DNA of 64,000 nucleotides from Cryomorphaceae bacterium. GTDB lineage: Bacteria; Bacteroidota; Bacteroidia; Flavobacteriales; UBA7430. A program made the position numbers and the translations under genes. Position 1 is the first letter of the stretch. Every line of letters begins with the position of its first letter. This document shows, piece by piece, positions 39,861 to 49,873 of the stretch. Location of the stretch: positions 303,704-367,703 of the forward strand of contig BOWN01000002.1 in assembly GCA_019649675.1 (NCBI GenBank), read 5' to 3'. Under the pieces are notes generated by a model. That model saw nothing but the letters and a program-made list of their open reading frames with translations. It was not told the DNA's origin and did no database searches.

Positions 39861-41978
39861 ATGAGATTCATTCTATTTAGTATAGTCATTAGTTTTTGCA
39901 CTTCAGCATTTGCACAAAAAGAAACATTAAGCCTTGAAGATGCCATCATGGGCCGCTGGAGCAAGTTTGCTCCTGAACGAATTAATGGACTTAAATGGGT
40001 AAAAAACAGTAATGAATTTTCTTATCTCGAAAAAGACAAACTCATATTAGAAAATCTAGACGGTGCAACAAGAGAAATATTACTTTCAGATTTAAATACG
40101 CACTTTAGCGAAGACAGTCTAAGTAGATTTCCTGACATTGTATGGATGGACCAAGAACGTTTCCGGTTTCAAAAAAACTCGATCATCTACGTCTATAACA
40201 TCTCGGATGGTCAGATAGAAGAACTCATCAACTATAATGAAGAAGCCCAAAACTCGGAGTTCTCTGAACAAGCCCTTGCAATGGCATATACAATAGACAA
40301 CAATCTCTTCATACAAGATTCCAAAGGCACAACACACCAAATTACATCCGATGATGAGGCTGATATAGTCAATGGTCAAGCCGTACACCGCTACGAATTT
40401 GGGGTTTCAAAAGGAACCTTCTGGTCTAATAATGGAGAGAACTTGGCTTTCTATAGAAAAGACGAATCTATGGTTACCGTTTACCCCTTGGTAAATACAG
40501 GTGCCCGAATTGCAGAAGCAAACATCATTAAATACCCCATGGCCGGCATGAACAGCCACCATGTTACTTTGGGTATTTACAATTTAGAGAGTCAAAAAAC
40601 AATTTTTGTAAAAACAGGCGAACCTAAAGAACAATATCTCACCAACATTGCCTGGGGCCCAGAAGATGAATTCATCTACATCGCGATTCTTAACAGAGAT
40701 CAAAATCACATGAAGCTCAATAAATATGATGTTAAAACAGGTGATTTTGTAAAAACCTTATTTGAAGAGCGCACGAAAATTATGTTCAGCCATTGCACCC
40801 AATGATCTTTGTTGAGGGCAACAAAATGAATTCCTATGGAGATCAGAGCGAGATGGTTACGACCATTTTTACAGATATACAACAGACGGTAAATTAATGA
40901 ATCAGGTTACCAAAGGAAAATGGGTGGTTAAAGACTTTATTGCTTTTACCGGTAATTCGATTATTCTTACCGGAACGCATAAAGATGCTTTGGAAACTCA
41001 GGTCTTTAGAAGTACTATTAAAGCGCCACGTTCAACCATGATCTCAAAAGCAGAAGGGATGCACCGCGTTCAAGCTAATTACAATGGGCGTTTCTTAATT
41101 GATTCATACAACAGCCTTCAAAATCCGGGTACAATTGAACTCCTAGACCATACCGGAAAATCGATGCGCACCTTGTTGCAATCTAAAACCCATTTGAGAA
41201 TACAGAAATTGCACAAACGGAATTATACACCATAAAACCGATGATGGAACGCCATTAAATTGCAGGATGATTAAACCATCTGATTTCGATGCTGACTAAA
41301 ACTTACCCTGCTTTGGTTTATGTTTATAATGGTCCTGGCGTTCAATTGATTTACAACAGCAATTTGGCAGCTGCACCTCTTTGGATGCACTACTTAGCTA
41401 ATGCGCATAATTATATTGTATTTACAGTTGATGGCAGAGGCTCAGAAAACAGGGGTCGTGACTTTGAGCAGACGATATTCAGAAATTTAGGTGAAGTTGA
41501 AATGCGTGACCAAATAAGAGGTGTGGAACACTTAAAATCTCTTGACTTTATCGATACAGACAGACTTGCTGTTCACGGTTGGAGCTACGGAGGATTTATG
41601 ACCACCAACTTAATGTGCTCCTACCCGGATGTATTTACCTGTGGTATTGCAGGAGGCCCAGTAATCGATTGGAAGTTTTATGAAGTGATGTATACAGAAC
41701 GCTTTATGGATACACCAGAGACCAATCCTGAAGGTTATGAAAACACAAGTCTGCTAAACAAAGCGAAAAACTTAAAAGGTGAGCTGCTCATGATACATGG
41801 TGCTCAGGACGATGTGGTTGTTTGGCAACACTCTATGGCCTTTGTTCGAAAATGTGTAGAACAGGGCGTTCAATTAGATTATTTCCCATACCCCAGTCAT
41901 CCTCATAATGTACGCGGTAAAGACCGAATTCACCTGATGAGAAAAGTCATTGATTACATTATTGACAATAACAATTAG
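39861..41978 (+). CDS. S9 family peptidase (dipeptidyl peptidase IV-like; frameshifted)
   Basis: N-terminal beta-propeller and C-terminal VHGWSYGGFMTTNLMCSYPDVFTCGIAGGPVIDWKFYEVMYTERFMDTPETNPEGY. Confidence 0.9.
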
Positions 41979-42101
41979 TTGGTGAATGGTAGTTAGTTTG
42001 AAGTAACAGGAAGTAGGAATTGAGAACTTATTAGATATGATACATTTTCACACCATTTCAATAACTAGCTAATTATAAAAAAGTTATTTTTTGCCTTAAA
42101 A

Positions 42102-42490
42102 TTAAGACTTATAAATAGATTCTCCCATCAAAATAACGCCAACTACATCAGGATATTTTGGAAGATTATTCCCAATTAAGCCTAATAAGTCGGAGTCGTA
42201 TTGCTTATTAAGCATCATATCAATGAATGCTTCTACATCGGCATCTTTTGTAAATGTTCCCATAAAAGCATTCCATGTTTGATCTGATATCACAAGTTTG
42301 CTCACAACAGTTAAATAAACACGACCAAAACAACGGGTTTGAAAATAATATTCCCTGCTTAATTTTCCATCTATAATTCCTCAAGTACATAAGTATTTCG
42401 AACACCTAAATGATCGTCTTTAATAGAAAAATCTATTCCAAATGGTAAAAACTGATGGGTGCTTTGTCTGAGTGCATGTGTTGTTGTCAT
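42102..42490 (-). CDS. Small hypothetical protein (frameshifted)
   Basis: MTTTHALRQSTHQFLPFGIDFSIKDDHLGVRNTYVLEEL, then after a frameshift ...KLVISDQTWNAFMGTFTKDADVEAFIDMMLNKQYDSDLLGLIGNNLPKYPDVVGVILMGESIYKS*. Confidence 0.5.
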
Positions 42491-42571
42491 AATCTATTGT
42501 TTTTATTTCTACACTACAAATAAAAAATAACAACGTGACAATTTGTGACACATATAAACAACTGATCTAAA

Positions 42572-43459
42572 TTACAGAGACTGCTTAAATATTTCGAATT
42601 CATTTTTTAATTCCTGAGGGGAATCAATAATAACTTCATCTGGAAATGCCAATAAAAACCGAAATAGGTATTCAGAAAAATAAATCTTACCAGCAAAAAC
42701 ATAATCATCAGTCTTTCCTTTAATCAATGGTTTTGTTTGAGGATAAAACTGAATCAATTGCGAATATGCTTTACGTTTTAAACTTAATTTGACATCAAAA
42801 AGATTTTCTCCCTTAAAGCCAAAGGCATCTATGGATTGTACTTCAATTTCTGAAGCGAACTTTTGTTGCTTTTGCAAAAGCTCTACCTGTCCAATTCTGT
42901 TGATGTTAAAAATACGGGCTTCATCGGGTGCTTTATGAACATCTACACCAATGACGCCTGTATAGTTTGTTGTAAAAGTGATTGGTTCAAACAGACGTGT
43001 AGAATCAGTATTGGAATTTAAAGAGGAGTAATTGATGAGTTTTACCTGAACATGATCCTCAACAGCTTTAGATAACTTTTCAATTTTTAAACCATTACTG
43101 GCATTTAATATGTTCTCACCAATCTGAGCTTGCTCACTCATCATGTGAAGTTTTTTTAAAATATGTTCAGACAAATTATGCGATGAAGACATGCTCTTTA
43201 TAGATTGCTTAATCAATAAAGACTCTTCAGCATTAAAGGTAAATTGGTACTCTTCTCCATCTTCTGTAGGTATAAAGTAGCAGCCCTCAAAATCCACATC
43301 AATTACAAAACCGAGTTCTTCCAATAATATAAAATAGCGGTAAACGGTACGTTTGGAAATTTCAAGAATATCAGCAAGTTGTTCAGGGCGTCTTCTCCTC
43401 ACGCCTTTTAACAAGCTTATCAACTTAAATATTCGCAAAATTTTTCGCTGTTCTGCCAT
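42572..43459 (-). CDS. HTH (HTH_11/WYL-like) transcriptional regulator
   Basis: MAEQRKILRIFKLISLLKGVRRRRPEQLADILEISKRTVYRYFILLEELGF. Confidence 0.8.
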   Translation of the reverse strand: MAEQRKILRIFKLISLLKGVRRRRPEQLADILEISKRTVYRYFILLEELGFVIDVDFEGCYFIPTEDGEEYQFTFNAEESLLIKQSIKSMSSSHNLSEHILKKLHMMSEQAQIGENILNASNGLKIEKLSKAVEDHVQVKLINYSSLNSNTDSTRLFEPITFTTNYTGVIGVDVHKAPDEARIFNINRIGQVELLQKQQKFASEIEVQSIDAFGFKGENLFDVKLSLKRKAYSQLIQFYPQTKPLIKGKTDDYVFAGKIYFSEYLFRFLLAFPDEVIIDSPQELKNEFEIFKQSL

Positions 43460-43518
43460 AGATAAAAAGAAAAATATAGTTTGTAGATTTACGCCTAAAT
43501 TAATCAAAATCTATTCGA

Positions 43519-45418
43519 ATGAAAAGGTGTTTTTCAATACTTATTTGCTTTGGTCTCTCATTTGTGAGTTACAGTCAATCTTATTGGCAACAAGAAGCGC
43601 ATTACCAAATGGACATAGACTTTAACACGAAGAATCATCAATTTGACGGTCTGCAAGAGTTAACATTTATTAACCACTCGCCCGACACACTAAACAAAGT
43701 CTTCTACCATTTGTATTTTAATGCCTTCCAACCCGGAAGCATGATGGATGTTCGCTCTAGAACAATTGTTGACCCTGATAGACGAGTAGGTGACCGAATA
43801 TCTAAATTAAGTCAGAGTGAGATGGGGATCCAACAAGTGTTAAGTTTGAAACAAAATAACTCTGAGCTGGATTTTAACATTGAGGGCACAATTTTAGATG
43901 TGAATCTGAATGAACCCATCTTTCCTGGAGACACTGTACAGTTTGATATGGAATTCAAAACTCAAGTTCCTCTACAGATAAGACGTTCTGGACGTATGAA
44001 TAAAGAAGGCATTGACTATTCCATGTCTCAATGGTATCCAAAATTATGCGAGTATGATAAAGATGGTTGGCACGCTAATCCTTATGTGGGCAGAGAGTTT
44101 TATGGTATTTGGGGTTCTTTTGATGTGCGTATTCATATGGATGCCAACTATACCATTGCAGCAACTGGAATCCTACAAAACCCAGATGAAATAGGTCATG
44201 GATATACCGATATAGACCTGCAAAACCCACCCGAAAAACTCACTTGGAAATTTAAAGCAGAAAATGTGCATGATTTTGTTTGGGCAGCAGATCCGGATTA
44301 CACTCACGAGATTGTCATCAACGAAGATGGTCCAAACTTTCACCTGTTCTACCAAAAAGGGGAAAAAAACAAAACACTGGGAAGATTTGGGCGAATACAT
44401 GATCAAAACTTTTAAATATGCCGATGAGCACTTTGGAAAATACCCTTACCCACACTACTCAATCATTCAGGGTGGAGATGGTGGAATGGAATACCCTATG
44501 GCAACATTAATTACTGGCCACAGAACTTTGAAGAGCCTGGTTGGTGTTTCTGTTCACGAGGCCATGCACAGTTGGTATCAGGGTTTATTAGCATCTAACG
44601 AGGCTTTGTTTGCTTGGATGGATGAAGGCTTTACATGTTACGCTTCAAACAGAATTGAAAAAGAATTGTTCCCTGAAGATTTTTCTGACCCACATGCTGG
44701 TTCATACAAAGGATATAAAAGAATTGCCACAAGTGATTATGAAGAACCACTTTGCACACATGCCGATCATTTTGAGACAAACTGGGCTTATGGAACGGCA
44801 TCTTATTCAAAAGGAGTGGTGATATTAGATCAATTAAGTCATATTGTCGGACAAAAAGTGATCGACAAATCTCTAAAACGTTATTTTGATGAATGGGCTT
44901 ACAAACATCCAAATGCAAGCAATTTTAAACGCATCGTAGAAAAAGAAAGCGGTATAGAGTTGGACTGGTATTTTGAATATTTCGTAAACACTACAAAAAC
45001 CATAGACTACAGCATACATGAAATAATAGGCGATGAAAAAGGAACTCAAATTCTACTGAAAAAAGGAGAAATGCCTATGCCTGTAGAGTTTAATATTGTG
45101 CTACAAAATGGAACTGTTTCAAAGTACTATATACCAACTGTTCTTATGAGAGGAGAAAAGGAAGTTGAGCTTAACACTAAAATTTTATCAGATTGGGCAT
45201 GGACCAATCCATACTATTCAATAAGATTAGATCAGGCACCATCTGAAATAAAAGAAATACAACTTCATACCACAGGACATATTGCCGATATTGAACCTCT
45301 AAATGACAGAGTTAAAATGCCCAGTAATTGGGACTGGAATAAGTATAAATTAAGACTTAATTTATTAGAAAAGAAAAAGAAGGGGAAAATTAAAAAATTT
45401 GTTAAAATTAAAAAATAG
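43519..45418 (+). CDS. M1 family metallopeptidase (one frameshift near 44.39 kb)
   Basis: GGDGGMEYPMATLITG, HEAMHSWYQGLLASNEALFAWMDEGFTCYASNRIEKE (HExxH-like, E). Confidence 0.9.
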
Positions 45419-45423
45419 ACCTT

Positions 45424-45465
45424 TATTAAAAGAAAAAAGCCACCGAATAATCAGTGGCTTTTAAA
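45424..45465. terminator. Hairpin between convergent genes
   Basis: aaaagccac-cgaataatca-gtggctttt flanked by A/T tracts. Confidence 0.65.
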
Positions 45466-45478
45466 TTAAAAAATGTGA

Positions 45479-46498
45479 TTACTTTTTAATTACTATTTGT
45501 TCTCTATATATATTATTCGAGGTTTTTAATACAATTGTATAATTACCGTCAGGCACTTGACTAAAATCATGGTTAAACTGATGGAAACCTGCAATTTGTG
45601 TCCCTCTATAATCATCAACAATTTTCTTTCCATTAATATCATAAACTTCGAACATTACCGAAGATAAATCATTCAATTCGTATGATACTGAAAGTAAATC
45701 TGCAGTTGGATTTGGACCTATTTTAAACATTTTATTTTTTGATAATTCATCGAAAGAAAGTAAAGACCCGTTACCAGTTACCATAATGTCATCTATAAAT
45801 AAAATATTATCATCATCTGAATCATGAACGAATGCTATAAATATAGTTTTACCAGCATATTCAGCTAAACTTACTTCATTTGGACGAAGAACCCCAGCAT
45901 TTCTTTGAGGATCATCATCTACTTCAATATATTCTCCGTCTGCGCCATGGATAAATCCTTCAGAAAAATCATACAAAGAATAGTCACCCGTGGTATCTGT
46001 ATCAGAATTGGTTCCTAGATACTGGGCATATTGTGCAATTTGTTCTGTAAAACTTAAATCTGAATTATCTGTTGTAGAAATATAAACAGAATAACCATCA
46101 GCCCATAAAGGGGTTTGATATGGTGCAGATTTCCAAGTTAAAACGCCAGTATCATCATTAAGCTCAATACCAGGTGTTATTAACCAATTTCTATTACCTG
46201 GAAGATAATCTACCATCCAAGAAAGACTCATATATACTCCGCCCTGAACACTATCTTGGAGTGCTATAGATGACTCACTCCAGTACCAAGATGTGTATTC
46301 AGCGTTATTGTCTTCAATACCATCTGAATCCCAACTGATCCAATTCGTCGGATCTTCATCTTCGGGAACATATTCATAACTTAATGAAACAATATTGGTT
46401 GGCTCAATGTTAAAATCTTCAAATAAGATAGTATCTTGAGCATTAGTAGCGAAAGAATAGAATATAATCGCTAAAAATGAAAGTATATTTTTTTTCAT
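45479..46498 (-). CDS. Secreted choice-anchor J/cleaved-adhesin-like protein with T9SS type A sorting domain
   Basis: WYWSESSIALQDSVQGGVYMSLSWMVDYLPGNRNWLITPGIEL; C-terminal MFKIGPNPTADLLSVSYELNDLSSVMFEVYDINGKKI...NIYREQIVIKK. Confidence 0.82.
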   Translation of the reverse strand: MKKNILSFLAIIFYSFATNAQDTILFEDFNIEPTNIVSLSYEYVPEDEDPTNWISWDSDGIEDNNAEYTSWYWSESSIALQDSVQGGVYMSLSWMVDYLPGNRNWLITPGIELNDDTGVLTWKSAPYQTPLWADGYSVYISTTDNSDLSFTEQIAQYAQYLGTNSDTDTTGDYSLYDFSEGFIHGADGEYIEVDDDPQRNAGVLRPNEVSLAEYAGKTIFIAFVHDSDDDNILFIDDIMVTGNGSLLSFDELSKNKMFKIGPNPTADLLSVSYELNDLSSVMFEVYDINGKKIVDDYRGTQIAGFHQFNHDFSQVPDGNYTIVLKTSNNIYREQIVIKK

Positions 46499-46597
46499 AA
46501 GGGAAAATTTGATTTGTAATTCTGTGGAAAATTACGAATATATTTTTAATAAAAAAGGCAGTGTTATTAACACCGCCTTTATCTAAGTCTAATTAAA

Positions 46598-48036
46598 TTA
46601 TTTCAATATAAATCTCTTAGTTGAAATTTCACCAATATTTGTTGTTTGAACTTCAATGAAAAAACCTTGAGAAGGTTTAGATACTTTTCTACCCATTACA
46701 TTATAATATTGGGTGTTATATGCTTTCAAATCCTGATGAACTTCATCAATAGAAATCATTTGATTAAGGTAAAACATATCACCAAAATTGTTATCAATGG
46801 CTGAAACAATTCCTTCTTCAATCAATTCTATATCTGAAGCTATTGGCTTAAATAAGCCCCACAAAACTTCAAGACCATCCATATTTTCTATAATAATGTT
46901 ATAGAATTGATTTATATCAAAAGGGCCAAAAACCAAATAACCATCTACTACTAAGGGTGAGTACTCAAATCCGGATCCATCAAAAATAGAGACAATAAGA
47001 TCATTGGCTTCAAGAACCAATACTAATTCGTTTTCAGTTACAGTAATTGAAGAAATAGCATTAAAAAGATCGCTCATATTTTCATCTTCACCCCAAGACC
47101 ATGCTTCTTCTTCACCGCCACATAGCATTTCTAATGCTTCACAAGCTGCTTCATCTCCATTCATGCATGAAAATATAATTCAAAAGCTTCAGGGCTACTA
47201 TTGATACAATCAAATTCCTCTTCATCATCTTCACCTCTTCCTCTTCAAAATCTTCATACAATAACTCTAACTCTTCACAGGCCTCTTCATTTCCACTCAT
47301 ACAGTCATTAATCATTTCTAATATTTCACATGACCAACCTAAATCAACTTGAGAGGCACAATCATTTTCCAACTGTTCAATAAGTGCATCGATATCATCG
47401 CCCCATTCTTCTTCCTCGTCTTCTTCTTCTTCTTCTTCCTCGTCTTCCTCTTTCAAAATCTTCATACAATACCTCTAACTCTTCACAAGCTTCTTCATTT
47501 CCACTCATACAGTCGTTAATCATTTCTAATATTCCACATGACCAACCTGAATCAACTTGAGAGGCACAATCATTTTCTAACTGTTCAATAAGTGCATCGA
47601 TATCATCACCCCATTCTTCTTCTTCTTCTTCTTCACCGCCGCAAAGAGTCTCTAATGCTTCACAAGCACCTTCATCTTCATTCATGCAAGACAAGTATAA
47701 TTCAAAAGCTTCAGGGCTACTATTGATACAATCAAATGCTAGTTCTTCTTCATCCCATGGATTGTTAACATTTGTAGAATCAAAATCCCAAAAATCATCA
47801 TCTTCATCATCCCATGGATTGTTTACATCTGTAGAATCATCACCCCAAAACCAGTCGTCAACATCTGAGCAATCAAACATTTCAAACAATATCTCTGGAG
47901 ATAAATTCGGAAACTGGGAAATATCAACTGCAATAGAATCTCCATCACACTCAATATAAATAGTATTTGCATCTTCACCTGATTGCGCATAAACAAACTG
48001 TGAAAAAACAAATAATAATAGAGTTAATTTCTTCAT
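46598..48036 (-). CDS. Acidic secreted protein with internal Cys/Glu-rich repeats (frameshifted; T9SS-like tail)
   Basis: Three overlapping ORFs share EEEWGDDIDALIEQLENDCASQVD.GWSC.ILEMINDCMSGNEEACEELE.LYEDFE and CMNxDExACEALExLCGGEEE; C-terminal YNVMGRKVSKPSQGFFIEVQTTNIGEISTKRFILK. Confidence 0.75.
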
Positions 48037-48134
48037 TTTGTATTTTAGATTTTAATTTTGGCTAATTTTATACAAAAAAATTTATCACACAATAAAAAAG
48101 TGTTAAATAACACTTAATACCTAGTCTTTTTAAG

Positions 48135-48800
48135 TTAAGAACTTAAAAATTGTTTTAAAATTTGTTCTCCACTTCTAATTGATTTCACTGCCCAATCGAT
48201 TTTTTTGTCTAATACTTCTTCATCTGAAAGATGCCAATTAACTTTCGATTTTTTCAATCTTGTAACTACATCGTGTAATACTAAAGCAGCAGAAACCGAA
48301 ATATTATAGCTTTCTGTGAAGCCATACATCGGTATTCTCAAAAAAACATCTGCCTGATCCATTACAATATCCGACAAACCATCTCTTTCTGTTCCAAAAA
48401 AGAAAGCCGACTTTTTAGTAATATCAAATTCAGGAAGAAGAACATCATTTGTGTGTGGGGTGGTAGCAACAATTTGAAATCCTTGAGACTTAATAGTATC
48501 TATACAATCTTGAGAATTATTATCTTTCCTATCATAGCTGTGCATATCCACCCACTTTTCAGCACCCATAGCAACATCTTTAGACAATTCATATGCATTA
48601 TTATTTGCAATAACATGTATATCCTGAATTCCAAAACAATCGCAATTTCGCATCACAGCACTTGCATTATGAGATTGAAACATATTTTCTACAGCTACCG
48701 TAAAATGACGCGTTCTATTTGATAAAACAGCTTCAAAAGTTTTTATTCTATCCGCGCTTAAAAACTTATTCAATTCACACAAAAGTTCATTTTTATCCAT
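48135..48800 (-). CDS. TrmH/SpoU family RNA 2'-O-methyltransferase
   Basis: AVENMFQSHNASAVMRNCDCFGIQDIHVI, FFFGTERDGLSDIVMDQADVFLRIPMYGFTESYNISVSAALVLHDV. Confidence 0.92.
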   Translation of the reverse strand: MDKNELLCELNKFLSADRIKTFEAVLSNRTRHFTVAVENMFQSHNASAVMRNCDCFGIQDIHVIANNNAYELSKDVAMGAEKWVDMHSYDRKDNNSQDCIDTIKSQGFQIVATTPHTNDVLLPEFDITKKSAFFFGTERDGLSDIVMDQADVFLRIPMYGFTESYNISVSAALVLHDVVTRLKKSKVNWHLSDEEVLDKKIDWAVKSIRSGEQILKQFLSS

Positions 48801-48949
48801 ACACCTAATTTAAAATAATCTTAACAAACGCCTTTACGATAATCTATGAGGTTAAAGTTTAATTCAATAAAATAAATTAAAAAAAAAGTCGCAACTATAT
48901 TTATCTGATCATTTCATATATTTGACATGAAGAACTAAAATTTAACACA

Positions 48950-49652
48950 ATGGGAAGAGCATTTGAGCTTAGAAAAGGTAGGAAGATGAAACGTTGGGCA
49001 GCCATGTCTAAAACGTTTACTCGAATTGGTAAAGATATCGTAATGGCGATAAAGGAAGGTGGTGCAGATCCTGAAACAAATTCAAAATTGAGAGCTGTTA
49101 TTCAGAATGCAAGAACAGCTAATATGCCTAAAGAAAATATTGAGCGTGCCATAAAAAAGCATCAGACAAAGACACTTCTAATTATAAAGAAGCTCTTTTG
49201 AAGGCTACGCCTCATGGTATTGCAATTTTAATTGAAACAGCAACAGACAATAACAATCGAACTGTTGCTAACGTGAGAAGTTATTTCAATAAAATGTGAT
49301 GGCTCATTAGGAACATCAGGTTCCGTTGAATTTATGTTTGAGCACAAATGTAATTTCATGATTAGCTAACAAAGGGCAAGACTTAGAGGAACTAGAATTT
49401 GAGCTGATCTGATGCAGGTGCTGAAGAAGTATTTGAAGATGAGTGGAATAATGATCTATGGAGACTTCCTAATTTTGGAAACATTCAAAAGCCCTTGAAG
49501 AAAATAAATTTGATATCTTAAGTTCTGGTTTCGATAGAATACCAACATCAGTAAAAACTTACTAAAGAACAAGAGGCAGATGTAAATAAACTGCTTGAAA
49601 AATTGAAGACGATGATGATGTACAAAACGTATACCACAATATGCAGGAATAA
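48950..49652 (+). CDS. YebC/PmpR family transcriptional regulator (several frameshifts)
   Basis: [70 protein letters not shown]; later [42 protein letters not shown]. Confidence 0.9.
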
Positions 49653-49758
49653 ATTGATCGTTTAAAATTAAGTTCACTAATTGTAACAAAATATGAAATT
49701 ATATTCATAATTTTTGATTCAATTATTTACTCTATTTAATTACTTTTGGAAAATAATT

Positions 49759-49831
49759 GCTGACGTAGCTCAGTTGGTAGAGCACATCCTTGGTAGGGAT
49801 GAGGTCGTCGGTTCAAATCCGATCGTCAGCT
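49759..49831 (+). tRNA. tRNA-Thr (GGT)
   Basis: gctgacgtagctcagttggtagagcacatccttGGTagggatgaggtcgtcggttcaaatccgatcgtcagct. Confidence 0.92.
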
Positions 49832-49842
49832 CAATTCATAAA

Positions 49843-49872
49843 AAAAGCGCCAAAAGGCGCTTTTTTTTTTTT
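49843..49872 (+). terminator. Rho-independent terminator after tRNA-Thr
   Basis: aaaaaaagcgccaaaaggcgcttttttttttt. Confidence 0.85.
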
Positions 49873-49873
49873 A

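Noticed and set aside
42572-43459. WYL-domain-like regulator as a marker of a defence island
   Set aside because: Neighbours are peptidases and a small hypothetical; no nuclease, helicase, methylase or other defence gene is recognisable in the window.
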